Made by a program: the position numbers and the translations under genes. DNA of 33,995 nt from an uncultured Gammaproteobacteria bacterium (GTDB lineage: Bacteria; Pseudomonadota; Gammaproteobacteria; Pseudomonadales; Pseudohongiellaceae), in contig CAJXSF010000039.1 of NCBI GenBank assembly GCA_913061515.1, forward strand, positions 1 to 33,995, in the 5' to 3' direction. The notes below the pieces were generated by a model, which did no database searches, was not told the origin of the DNA, and was given only the letters and a program-made list of their open reading frames with translations. The stretch's first letter is position 1; the number at the start of each line of letters is the position of its first letter. This document shows positions 8,114-14,998 of this stretch, piece by piece.

Positions 8114-8513
8114 ATCAACGTCGCACACTAAAAGTCTTGTGGATCAAAGCTAATAGGCTTCGGTATTCCATTGAACTAGTTGATTCCAATAACGCTGTAC
8201 TCGAAATATGCTCGAAAGCATGTGAATCGCAGAAGTAGAATGTCCCACATAGGAGCTAACTAGTAATTCGTGAGACTAAGCTAGACTCAAATTGAAATCT
8301 GACCAAGATCGCAAGCAATTGATATTCATATATATAATTGCCTAAAAGGTTCAATCTTCGAACCGCCACTAAAATTCCTTTGTCGAGATGCTGAGCTGAC
8401 CTATCCCCCTGAATTAGAACAATGACAAAGATGAGATTATCACTATTTACTTGCGCGATCTTTAATTCACATCTATATCTAAGAGTATTAGGGAAGCACC
8501 TTGGACCATTGAT
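8114..8513. other. Intergenic stretch without recognisable gene
   Basis: These 400 bases lie between the TetR control region and the broken nuclease gene. No reading frame has a credible start or resembles a protein; the minus-strand frame at 8256-8636 is the shadow of the nuclease gene. AGGGAAG at 8490-8496 is the nearest Shine-Dalgarno-like sequence to the nuclease signal peptide. I see no tRNA, terminator or repeat here. Confidence 0.5.
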
Positions 8514-9047
8514 TTGAAACTTATCTATATTGCTGTCTTGCTGGCTTCTAGTGCCGCCTTCGGTCAGGTCGATTATGATCGAAGCGACTGGCAGCACTAG
8601 GAAGACTTTGACAGCGATTGCCAGAACGCTAGGCATGAACTATTAATAAGCACCAGTCTTGCGCCAGTAAGCTTCACAAACGCTAGAAACTGCACTGTCG
8701 CCACAGGAGTGTGGATAGGCCCCTACACAGGGCAAGTGTTTACTATAGCCAGTGATGTGGACATTGATCACATCATCCCGCTTAAGTATGCACATGACCA
8801 CGGTGGCGCTCTGTGGTCGCCCCTACTCAAAAAAGTCTTTGCCAATGACCCTGACAACCTATTAGTAACAGAAGACAATGCAAATCAATCTAAGGGCGCT
8901 AAAGGGCCTAGTGAATACATGCCGCCCCTTACTAGCTATCATTGTGAATACATGAGGCGCTGGCGGTTCTTGGCTTCAAAGTATGAGCTAGAGATTGATC
9001 GACGTGATGCGGACTTGATTACTTTGACGTTACGAGGGTGCCACTAA
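8514..9047 (+). pseudogene. Secreted HNH-type nuclease gene interrupted by an in-frame TAG
   Basis: One frame runs from a signal peptide (LKLIYIAVLLASSAAFGQ, beginning with TTG at 8514) through YDRSDWQH, a TAG at 8598-8600, then EDFDSDCQNARHELL, VDIDHIIPLKYAH, FANDPDNLLVTEDNANQSKG and EYMPP, to a normal stop at 9047. These are the motifs of small secreted HNH nucleases; DH of DIDHIIP and the NQSK segment form the metal-binding finger. In the family as I remember it the first motif reads DW-x-HW-x-D-x-DxDCQ, so the stop sits exactly where Trp is expected: TGG to TAG, one base. The TTG start may also be a decayed ATG. Downstream codons are intact, so the lesion is recent, is read through, or is a sequencing error. 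A shorter product could start at GTG 8709 but would lack the signal peptide and the DCQ motif. Confidence 0.8.
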
Positions 9048-9063
9048 AGTAAATTGGCGTGAT

Positions 9064-9843
9064 TCACGAGTTCCGTAAGTACACAACCACGTGTGACAAG
9101 AACAGTTTCGAATATCGTTCGTTGTATCTAAATCGATACTCTATATCGGATTCGTTGAGCTTCTTCCAATCAGCATTAAAGTAAGAATTGATATCATCAA
9201 CTGCTTCATCACCATCCAGCAAATGTGTTTTAGACCACTGGTATGTGGTTGACAAGACCAACACCCCGCCTATCCTCGTAGCACCCATAAGCGCTTCCAC
9301 AATCTTCGTTGGCGACTCACATTGATCTAGTACATTCAAACACACTGTGAGGTCATAGGAAGCGTCTACAGTGCTTGAATCGAATACTTGGTTTATCAAT
9401 TTAAAGTTGATATGCGCACATCCAGAGGCTATTCCACTGGTGTTAAAGTCTAGCCAGGCTAACTCCTTCAATCCTTTGATATAAGGGAATGAGTGAACAC
9501 CAGGGAAAGTAAGCAGATTCTTGAAGTTTGATAGTAGTCTTTCTGATGGTTCGACAAGGGTAATGTCAGATAGCGTAGAGTTATTTTTTACTAGTTCATA
9601 ACAGTTTCTGCCTAAAGCTGAACCTACTTCTAACATGGTTTCAGGCATCAACTTTGTCTTTGCCAAGCTGTTATTGATTAGCTCAGCAATGGACACGAAA
9701 AAAGGTGACTGGATGAACGAGTCAGGGACTTGCTTAGAACAAGATTGAAGAGGTTCTTCGAACCCAGCTTCTCTTACTTTGTCGAGCCACTGAGCTTCAA
9801 AATACGCTGCCAGTCCTTTCTCGTCTAGATAGTAATCATCCAC
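9064..9843 (-). CDS. Class I SAM-dependent methyltransferase
   Basis: A 259-residue protein with a Rossmann methyltransferase core: MLEVGSALGRN (70-80) is the SAM-binding motif I, ITLVEPSERLL follows as the acidic strand-2 region, and LTVCLNVLDQCESP plus GGVLVLSTTYQW are the post-motif strands. The TYQWSKTHL region after strand 5 is a feature I associate with some peptide or small-molecule N-methyltransferases, but the substrate is unknown. The start is GTG at 9843 with AGGGA about a dozen bases upstream. It converges with the broken nuclease gene (16 bases apart) and diverges from the replication module. No partner gene is obvious. Confidence 0.8.
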   Translation of the reverse strand: MDDYYLDEKGLAAYFEAQWLDKVREAGFEEPLQSCSKQVPDSFIQSPFFVSIAELINNSLAKTKLMPETMLEVGSALGRNCYELVKNNSTLSDITLVEPSERLLSNFKNLLTFPGVHSFPYIKGLKELAWLDFNTSGIASGCAHINFKLINQVFDSSTVDASYDLTVCLNVLDQCESPTKIVEALMGATRIGGVLVLSTTYQWSKTHLLDGDEAVDDINSYFNADWKKLNESDIEYRFRYNERYSKLFLSHVVVYLRNS

Positions 9844-9959
9844 AAGTTTGTGTCCCTATTCCCATTTGCTAACGATCCTGAAACAAAATTGCTTAGTGCC
9901 CTTGTGTCGATGTCACCTAATAACGCGTTCTTCATATTATATATACAGCCAATATCCTT

Positions 9960-9988
9960 TTGACAAAAGGGTTGTAGCGCAATTTAAT
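9960..9988 (+). promoter_or_regulatory. Sigma-70 promoter for the RepL-like gene
   Basis: TTGACA at 9960-9965 and TTTAAT at 9983-9988 are separated by 17 bases, an almost ideal sigma-70 promoter. Transcription would begin near 9995 and give a leader of about 80 bases before the ATG at 10074. That leader contains the TTAGC/GCTAA repeats, so replication or repressor proteins could act on it. Confidence 0.6.
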
Positions 9989-10060
9989 TAGCAATATTCG
10001 CTAACTATGCGCATGATAATTAGCATTTATTGCTACATTCTGTGCTACCTTAGATAGCAT
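9988..10060. repeat. Cluster of TTAGC/GCTA motifs, possible origin or operator
   Basis: TTAGC at 9988-9992 faces GCTAA at 10000-10004. TTAGCAT follows at 10020-10026, TGCTAC occurs twice 12 bases apart (10031-10036 and 10043-10048), and TAGCAT recurs at 10055-10060. Short related motifs packed into an AT-rich leader ahead of a replication-type gene resemble iterons or an autorepression site. The repeats are short and imperfect, so this is a suggestion only. Confidence 0.35.
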
Positions 10061-10073
10061 TAAATCCCAAATA

Positions 10074-10517
10074 ATGAAACCTCCTTACATGTCTTTAAAA
10101 GATTTTAATGAACAGATTATACTTACCGAGCCTGATCTCGAAGTAACAGTCACTACTAACAGACGGAAGAGACAATTCAAAACCCGCCCGTTTACTGCTG
10201 TGGGACGCATCTACAACCAAAAAGGGAAAGTAATGGGTTATCCCCTTATAAGCACTTTACTTACTTTAAGCAAAGGTGAGCAGTGGCTTTATAACTTGAT
10301 ACATGAAAAGTTGGACTATACGAACAACATAGCCTTTTTACAGGTCGATTCACTAACCAAATCAGACCGACCTAAGATGTCAAAAGCGTTCAAACTACTA
10401 CATGCAAAAGGACTTATTAAGCGAGTAAAGAGGGAGATGTACATTGTAAATCCAGATGCGGTGATCAATTTCGATAACTATGACGAAATCAAACGTAAAT
10501 GGGACGCATGTAGTTAG
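10074..10517 (+). CDS. RepL-like winged-helix protein
   Basis: This 147-residue protein has a C-terminal winged-helix region. LSKGEQWLYNLIHEKLDYTNNI is followed by a recognition-helix segment RPKMSKAFKLLHAKG and the wing LIKRVKREMYIVNP. The closing pattern KGLIKR...MYIVNPDAVI resembles RepL-type plasmid replication proteins and related small regulators. The N-terminus is basic (TTNRRKRQFKTRP) and may bind nucleic acid. ATG at 10074 lacks a clear Shine-Dalgarno; a second ATG lies at 10089. It has a strong promoter upstream and faces an HUH initiator 309 bases away. It may be an auxiliary replication or copy-control protein of an integrated plasmid or phage. A MarR-like regulator is the main alternative. 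Confidence 0.65.
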   Translation: MKPPYMSLKDFNEQIILTEPDLEVTVTTNRRKRQFKTRPFTAVGRIYNQKGKVMGYPLISTLLTLSKGEQWLYNLIHEKLDYTNNIAFLQVDSLTKSDRPKMSKAFKLLHAKGLIKRVKREMYIVNPDAVINFDNYDEIKRKWDACS

Positions 10518-10826
10518 TGATGAGGCTTCAAAATCGTATTGTTGAATCGATTGCGAAGCTGACCGATGATTAGTTCTGTAAAGATAGTATTATCGTAAAT
10601 GTAGCTGTAGGGCTTGAGGTTAATCATCATTCAAAAGCAAATAAATCATCGCTTGCCACAAGTCCTTATATCGTGACTTCTACCTATTTGCGGCTACCCC
10701 ATTCATTGCAATAGATCGTCGCTTCTACACCCTTCTAAGAACCGCTAATCGCAATTAAATACGTTAGCGGCTATACACCGTTATTTGTTACCTATAAAGC
10801 TTTCGCAATGAACATCTTGTATTGGA
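10518..10826. other. Gap between the two replication genes, with an inverted repeat
   Basis: No gene is seen between the convergent RepL-like and HUH genes. CCGCTAA at 10742-10748 is repeated inverted as TTAGCGG at 10764-10770, a 7-base stem with a 15-base loop. It shares CGCTAA with the repeat cluster near 10000. A hairpin beside an HUH gene could be a nick site or origin, or simply a terminator, although no T-run follows it. Confidence 0.35.
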
Positions 10827-11627
10827 TTAAACGTCGAACACACTTTTCTTGATCCCCACGTCTGGGTCGCAGATACCGTCTTTATCGATCAATACAATAC
10901 GACCACGATTAGTAGGCTCAAACACCTTAGCGACATATTCAGCAACATCATCGCTGTACACCTCTTGTACATCCATAGCTTTACGATTGATACATAGGAA
11001 TGGGTTTCTAACATCCATCAGTTTCTTCTTAGCAATGACTTCCTTCTGAAATAGTTCATAGTCTTTTCTAAGAGCTTCTACGTCACCCCCATTCTCTGCT
11101 AACTCTATCAAGAGTTCAATTGACAAGGTTTTCAATTCTGGCTGAGCTTGTTTTGATTGAATTTGTCTTTTCTTAGCCATAGATAACCTTTCATCTACAG
11201 ATTGGATTAACTGCTCAGTATTAGTATCGAAATTAATCAGTAAATGAAAATGAGGTTGTCCACATTTCTGATAGTCTAGGCAGCCAATACCTTTCATGTA
11301 TTTCGCTCTATTTCTTCGAAAAAACTTCTGATTAATTCTTTTAATTAATTCATTTAGAGACTTTGTAGCTTGCTGATCACTAATTAGTTTTATTGATTTA
11401 TCTTTCTTTTTATCTATATTTTTAGTTTTTCTATCAGGGTGAATAAAGTTAATAGTCCAAAATAAGTTAGGTGATTGTTTCATCATTAAATCTTCATATG
11501 CAATTCTGTGTACTAAACTATTTCGATAGCCTGCTTCTTCATCCTTATTACAAAGACTGAGGTCTATATTGATTAGTTTATCTATTTCATTTTGTAGTTC
11601 AGGTGACTTAAAGTTGTACTTATCCAT
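10827..11627 (-). CDS. HUH-endonuclease replication initiator (rolling-circle Rep-like)
   Basis: The 266-residue protein has the three ordered Rep motifs. FWTINF (56-61) corresponds to motif 1. GQPHFHLLINF (123-133) is motif 2, with the HUH-type pair H126 and H128. Motif 3 is VAEYVAKVF (228-236), with candidate nucleophile Tyr231 and Lys234. Proteins of this type nick one DNA strand, stay bound through the Tyr, and start rolling-circle replication or ssDNA transposition. About 100 residues between motifs 2 and 3 are charged and helical. ATG at 11627 follows AAGGAATAG. Only one Tyr is evident, as in plasmid and small-phage Reps. Together with the RepL-like gene it marks an integrated replicon; no ssDNA-phage packaging or coat gene is recognisable nearby. 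Confidence 0.75.
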   Translation of the reverse strand: MDKYNFKSPELQNEIDKLINIDLSLCNKDEEAGYRNSLVHRIAYEDLMMKQSPNLFWTINFIHPDRKTKNIDKKKDKSIKLISDQQATKSLNELIKRINQKFFRRNRAKYMKGIGCLDYQKCGQPHFHLLINFDTNTEQLIQSVDERLSMAKKRQIQSKQAQPELKTLSIELLIELAENGGDVEALRKDYELFQKEVIAKKKLMDVRNPFLCINRKAMDVQEVYSDDVAEYVAKVFEPTNRGRIVLIDKDGICDPDVGIKKSVFDV

Positions 11628-12017
11628 TGATACTATTCCTTACTATTATAATTATTAACTTACTGATATTGTTATATTTGTCATTGCTATTACTAAATAT
11701 TAGATATAACTATGTCAAAGCGAATCTTCCTCGCTGTCCCAAAGCTTGGTAGTCCGATAGCAGCGCGAAGCATGGTTACGTTCTACAACTGAAATCATTA
11801 CTTTCAGCTCTTTGGGCTGAGCCACCACTCAATGGTTAAAGCTCGTTGGTCAATCAACTACTAAAAAGTTTTTGCTTTATTTATTCATTTAAGTTTTTAT
11901 CGCACTCAACTCTGTCGATTTCCCTATACGGTGATACAAACCATGAGTGGCGACTATGGTTATATTTATGTTTTCCGGGGGTTAAAATCCGTTGGATTAC
12001 TACTAGAAGTAGAAGGT
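11628..12017. other. AT-rich intergenic region upstream of the HUH gene
   Basis: The 390 bases separate the divergent HUH gene and a small Cys-rich protein gene. The first 90 bases are very AT-rich and include TATAAT on the minus strand close to the HUH start, without a good -35. The rest contains a short hairpin (TCAGC...GCTGA near 11809-11825). I find no tRNA and no convincing reading frame; the frame open from 11931 is best started at 12018. Confidence 0.4.
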
Positions 12018-12326
12018 ATGACGCAAACTACAAAAGCCACGAAAGCAGCAGCTGACAAGGCGTCGAAGATTAGAAACGAACTTCTCATAGTGGTTCGTGA
12101 GCAAGTGCTTGCTAAGCATTGCCCTCGTGATACGTCCTGTGGGCGCTGTCCTGAAATACAGGTGCAGAAATGCATGCCTTACAAGAGAATGGCGTGGCAT
12201 CTGAATAAAGAAGGAATACCTTCCGCTCGTGGAAAAATACGGAAGTGGCAAGGCAATTCGGTAAAGAATTTATTTCGAAAAGAAGATACTAAAGTGACTC
12301 TTGGGATTGTGTCGCTGTTCAGCTAG
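12018..12326 (+). CDS. Small Cys-rich basic protein with recombinase-like tail
   Basis: I do not recognise this 102-residue basic protein. ATG at 12018 follows AGAAGG and is preferred over the in-frame start at 11931. It contains a Cys cluster HCPRDTSCGRCPEIQVQKC (C-x5-C-x2-C-x7-C), which could bind zinc, and then AWHLNKEGIPSARGKIRKWQ. The latter resembles the LN-x-x-GIPTPRGK-x-W motif of the recombinase domain in large serine integrases, although here it stands alone. It may be a DNA-binding accessory factor of the mobile module or the remnant of a larger recombinase. Neighbours on both sides run in the opposite direction. Confidence 0.5.
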   Translation: MTQTTKATKAAADKASKIRNELLIVVREQVLAKHCPRDTSCGRCPEIQVQKCMPYKRMAWHLNKEGIPSARGKIRKWQGNSVKNLFRKEDTKVTLGIVSLFS

Positions 12327-12423
12327 GTGAAATAACAAGATATAGATCGATGAAGTTCGCATATGGGCTAAATAGACTCGATATTTGTCACCTTTCCTAG
12401 TTACACGCTTTCCCGTCAAATCA

Positions 12424-12675
12424 TCATGAAGAAATGGATATTCGTTGAATAATTTTTTCAAGTTTGTCTTGTGAAAGCTTCGCGTTAAACCAGATAGAAA
12501 ATTGACTGATAACTGTGTCACGTAGAGTATAGCCGTCTTCCAGTGCTTTTTTTATTCCTCTGGCTACTCTGTCGTATTCATCGAAGCATTCGTTTTCCTT
12601 GCAGCAGGTACTCATAGGGTCTATCTGGTACAAGCATAGCGAAATAAAAGACTGCGAATGTTGTTTCTTCTTCAC
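12424..12675 (-). CDS. Small orphan protein
   Basis: An 83-residue protein of unknown function. GTG at 12675 is chosen because AAAAGGTAA lies eight bases upstream; the frame stays open to an ATG at 12729 that has no Shine-Dalgarno and would overlap the gene before it. The sequence is helical and charged (DEYDRVARGIKKALEDG) with three Cys near the start (TCCKENEC). No motif is recognised. It follows the 93-residue orphan gene closely, so the two may be co-transcribed. Confidence 0.5.
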   Translation of the reverse strand: MKKKQHSQSFISLCLYQIDPMSTCCKENECFDEYDRVARGIKKALEDGYTLRDTVISQFSIWFNAKLSQDKLEKIIQRISISS

Positions 12676-12709
12676 GTAATTACCTTTTGATAATGATGTC
12701 ACCACGATA

Positions 12710-12991
12710 TTAGAAGCTAGCAAAATCATGATTGATGAATAGGTGTCCAGAGGTGCTTCTTGTTACGTTGTAGTCAGATTCAATGTCAGTGATTTGGCGC
12801 ACTAAATCGACAACATGTTTGTCACTTCTGCTTCCTACTTGCGATAGAAAAAGCACTATTGACTTGCCTTTAATTCCATCCCATATCCATGATTCTGCAA
12901 GAATATCTAAACCTGCATAACGACATACGGAACTATGAAGAATGTGAGTTCCTTCATCGTATGGTAAATCGTGAAATAGTTCGCTACGCAC
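12710..12991 (-). CDS. Small orphan protein
   Basis: A 93-residue frame of unknown function, starting at GTG 12991 about 10 bases after AAGGG. It has a mixed alpha/beta character with a hydrophobic strand (KSIVLFLSQVG) and no membrane helix or signal peptide. It lies 19 bases after the secreted-protein gene and 34 bases before the next orphan gene, all on the minus strand. The block 14079 to 12424 may therefore be one operon of four genes. Confidence 0.5.
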   Translation of the reverse strand: MRSELFHDLPYDEGTHILHSSVCRYAGLDILAESWIWDGIKGKSIVLFLSQVGSRSDKHVVDLVRQITDIESDYNVTRSTSGHLFINHDFASF

Positions 12992-13010
12992 AATAGTTAA
13001 AAACCCTTAG

Positions 13011-13487
13011 TTAAAACTTAGATTGAATGCCAGGGCAAGCTTCCATGACCACGTTCAGAGCGTTCAGGACACGCTGTGGAGTCGCAACATACCCCATTGA
13101 TAACTTGGTCGCATCGATCTTGTAATTGTCTGTCAGCATCGCCTCAACGCTCATAGTCGCTGCCATCTGAGCCATTAATCCATCTGGGTCTTCCATACAG
13201 ATGCCATTGCAACTGGCTGTGATGTTTTTGGGTACTAAATTAATCTTGGCAGAATTCCATATCACTTTATCAAAATGAATTATTTGAAATGTATTTCCAA
13301 GGCTAGGAATACTGATTTCTACAGAGCAGTTATTTAATTCCGCAGTTAATCCGCAACTAGGTCCCCATTGATTATCTGCACAATAAATGAATTGCACAGC
13401 CTCTTCTAAAGTTTGCGAATAACTAATATTGGAAATACCTGCCATTAAAAGAAATATCACTGAGTTAATTACTAATTTATTAATCAT
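13011..13487 (-). CDS. Secreted protein of unknown function
   Basis: The 158-residue protein begins with a signal peptide (KLVINSVIFLLMAGISNISYSQ, cleavage probably after SYS or SYSQ). The mature part has seven Cys, several in pairs (YCADNQWGPSC, SCNGIC), which suggests disulfides in the periplasm or outside the cell. ATG at 13487 follows GGGGA. I recognise no family. It lies 37 bases downstream of the zinc-ribbon membrane protein and precedes two small orphan genes, so it probably belongs to an accessory operon of the mobile module. Confidence 0.65.
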   Translation of the reverse strand: MINKLVINSVIFLLMAGISNISYSQTLEEAVQFIYCADNQWGPSCGLTAELNNCSVEISIPSLGNTFQIIHFDKVIWNSAKINLVPKNITASCNGICMEDPDGLMAQMAATMSVEAMLTDNYKIDATKLSMGYVATPQRVLNALNVVMEACPGIQSKF

Positions 13488-13524
13488 TTTTTCCCCAAGG
13501 TATTAATTAATTTTGTCGAGAATA

Positions 13525-14079
13525 TTATTCAGCAAGAATTGCAGGGTTTATTTCAATATTGCGTAAAAATGTCCCTTTAATTGTTCCTTTAAATTTAATT
13601 AAATCGCCTTCTTTCAAACTTTCGATATGGGTGGCTTGAGCAAGGTTTTGCGTATAGACATCTGCGAATGTCCCTACTACCCCACTTCCGAAAGTCTGTA
13701 CTCTGTAATGCCCTTGATTCCGCCTATCTACTTCATACACAGGAAGCTGCCATTCAATGGTTAGCCCGCTAATTTCACGCTCTAGATTTTCACGCTGTAT
13801 ATCTGTGTGCTCAGACATTAAAGAAAAGGCTTCTTCAAGCTCGCCAGAAGGCGATAGGGTTGATATTTCAGCTTGAGCCAGCACTTCTAGCTGCTCTTGT
13901 GTAGAAGGGCTCAAAAGGGCTGACAGGACACCTAGCACGATAAGTACGGTAAGTGCCTTGACGAATAGACTAGTCTTTAACGTTTCACCGCAATGTGGGC
14001 ACTTCTTGGCAGACTTAGCGACTTCCTTTTTGCAGGATTTACATTGCTTCAAGTTCTTGCTTTCTTTAATTTCTTCCAT
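13525..14079 (-). CDS. Zinc-ribbon membrane protein with OB-like C-terminal domain
   Basis: A 184-residue protein. Residues 13-33 form a zinc ribbon (CKSC...CPHCG). One hydrophobic helix follows (about 38-62, SLFVKALTVLIVLGVLSALL), then a coiled, acidic stretch. The C-terminal beta domain ends in LKEGDLIKFKGTIKGTFLRNIEI, which looks like an OB-type fold. This layout places the ribbon in the cytoplasm and the beta domain in the periplasm. The ATG at 14079 is the first in frame. It is divergent from the XRE repressor gene and leads the minus-strand block of small genes. Related zinc-ribbon/TM proteins are common in accessory regions; the function is unknown. Confidence 0.7.
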   Translation of the reverse strand: MEEIKESKNLKQCKSCKKEVAKSAKKCPHCGETLKTSLFVKALTVLIVLGVLSALLSPSTQEQLEVLAQAEISTLSPSGELEEAFSLMSEHTDIQRENLEREISGLTIEWQLPVYEVDRRNQGHYRVQTFGSGVVGTFADVYTQNLAQATHIESLKEGDLIKFKGTIKGTFLRNIEINPAILAE

Positions 14080-14173
14080 ATTGATTTCTCATCTAGGTGT
14101 GTCTGATGGGGCTTCCTGATTGCCATTAAAATCAGTGGAGGCGCAGCTTAGTAGTAACTGATTATAAACGGAT

Positions 14174-14200
14174 ATAGTCCAATTTAGAATAGTCTATAAT
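14174..14200 (+). promoter_or_regulatory. Probable promoter/operator region of the XRE gene
   Basis: TATAAT at 14195-14200 is a perfect -10 hexamer 18 bases before the ATG, but no good -35 is present. ATAGTC occurs twice, at 14174-14179 and 14189-14194, 15 bases apart, the kind of spacing an XRE repressor dimer could use. A very short leader fits an autoregulated phage-type repressor. Confidence 0.4.
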
Positions 14201-14218
14201 GGTATATCTTGTGGCGGC

Positions 14219-14476
14219 ATGTCTAATATCGGCATGTATAGAGATCAACAAGACAAGCATCATGTAGCCCTACGTGCCGAATTAAAGAATATTCGTATTG
14301 GGGCTAACCTTACTCAGGAAGAGCTTGCTATTCGTTTAGGTACGAAGCAGTCGTTTATTTCTAAGTATGAAAGAGGTGAAAGAACTTTAGACTTTATTGA
14401 AGTAGTTAGGGTATGCAATGCGTGTGGATATTCAGTTTCAAAGCTCATTGATACACTTAATTTGTCGAAACAGTAA
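14219..14476 (+). CDS. XRE-family helix-turn-helix repressor
   Basis: This 85-residue protein is essentially one XRE DNA-binding domain: LRAELKNIRIGANLTQEELAIRLG followed by KQSFISKYERGERTL (about residues 19-60), with the typical TQEELA and QSFISKYE helices. It has no oligomerisation or cleavage domain. The ATG at 14219 is used; an ATG at 14234 is possible. It is divergent from the minus-strand block of accessory genes and likely represses that block or itself, as a control gene of the mobile element. Confidence 0.9.
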   Translation: MSNIGMYRDQQDKHHVALRAELKNIRIGANLTQEELAIRLGTKQSFISKYERGERTLDFIEVVRVCNACGYSVSKLIDTLNLSKQ

Positions 14477-14530
14477 TGAGTGCGTATTCAAATCTAGTTT
14501 GCTAATCCCTTTTATATAGGCAAAATCAAT

Positions 14531-14689
14531 ATGGCAATCGAGGCTGGGTTTTACTGGGTTAAAGAGCGCAAGGATTCCCGATGGGAAGTAGGCGAATTCG
14601 ATGGAGTGGCTTGGAATATTGGCCCACCTGATGGAGCTCAATTATTTGAAATAGGTCCTAGGATATATGAACCAAACTCGATAAATTAG
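14531..14689 (+). CDS. 52-residue phage-type small protein
   Basis: A short complete frame starts at ATG 14531 with MAIEAGFYWVKERKDSRWEV, continues with GEFDGVAWN and ends at TAG 14689. The FYWVK...WEVGEFDG...W pattern is the kind of small beta-rich protein I have seen in tailed-phage and prophage accessory genes. It is 54 bases after the XRE gene and in the same direction, so the two may be co-transcribed. AGG lies about 12 bases before the ATG, a weak Shine-Dalgarno. No function can be given. Confidence 0.5.
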   Translation: MAIEAGFYWVKERKDSRWEVGEFDGVAWNIGPPDGAQLFEIGPRIYEPNSIN

Positions 14690-14820
14690 CCAAGCCCAAT
14701 AGTAATTTTTAGTAACATCATTAGTAACATTATACTTTTCATGCACCATTTTTAATGTTTAATATCAAATGCTTAATAAGCATAAAACAGTCCTCTTCTG
14801 GGCACCATTTAGCAAACACC

Positions 14821-14861
14821 CCAAATAAAAAGCCCCTGTCACGTCCATTGTGACAAAGGCT
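14821..14861 (-). terminator. Rho-independent terminator
   Basis: On the minus strand, AGCCTTTGTCAC (14861-14850) pairs with GTGACAGGGGCT (14842-14831), ten of twelve positions, around a 7-base loop. A run of five T (14831-14827) and TTT follow. It terminates transcripts of the EF-hand/CsbD region and marks a natural boundary between the core-like part and the mobile module. Confidence 0.85.
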
Positions 14862-14893
14862 TAGATTCGCAATCGGCTGGTCCTTCAGCGCGA

Positions 14894-14998
14894 TTACAAC
14901 GAGTCGATGTACTCGTTCACTTCCTTCTTGGCTTCTTCCTTGTCCTTGCCGTAACGCTCTTGAACAATGCCTATTAAACGCTGCTTGTGCTTTCCATG
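14894..14998 (-). pseudogene. CsbD-like gene remnant
   Basis: The minus-strand frame ending at TAA 14896-14894 reads HGKHKQRLIGIVQERYG, then KDKEEAKKEVNEYIDSL. This matches the C-terminal half of CsbD-family stress proteins (usually about 60-70 residues, ending KxQERYGxxKxEAEKxVxxw). Upstream of the His codon the frame meets TGA at 15001-14999, and no start codon or N-terminal half is present. The remnant overlaps the last codons of the EF-hand gene in another frame. This suggests a deletion that fused the two genes. It could be expressed only if a frameshift occurs. Confidence 0.6.

Noticed and set aside
8256..8636. Minus-strand 126-residue frame.
   Set aside because: It covers the signal peptide end of the HNH nuclease gene on the other strand and has no start signal or recognisable motif.
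8709..9047. HNH nuclease as a complete 112-residue gene starting at GTG.
   Set aside because: The same frame continues upstream through the conserved DCQ and DW-x-H motifs to a signal peptide, so the short form is only the part after the amber codon.
29..9048. GTGCCACTAAA occurs at 29-39 and at 9038-9048, which might bound an inserted element.
   Set aside because: An 11-base match between two places in 34 kb is expected many times by chance, and no longer similarity surrounds it.
11628..12017. Searched for a tRNA as an attachment site of the mobile module, here and in the other gaps.
   Set aside because: No cloverleaf with a GTTCGAATC-type T arm was found.
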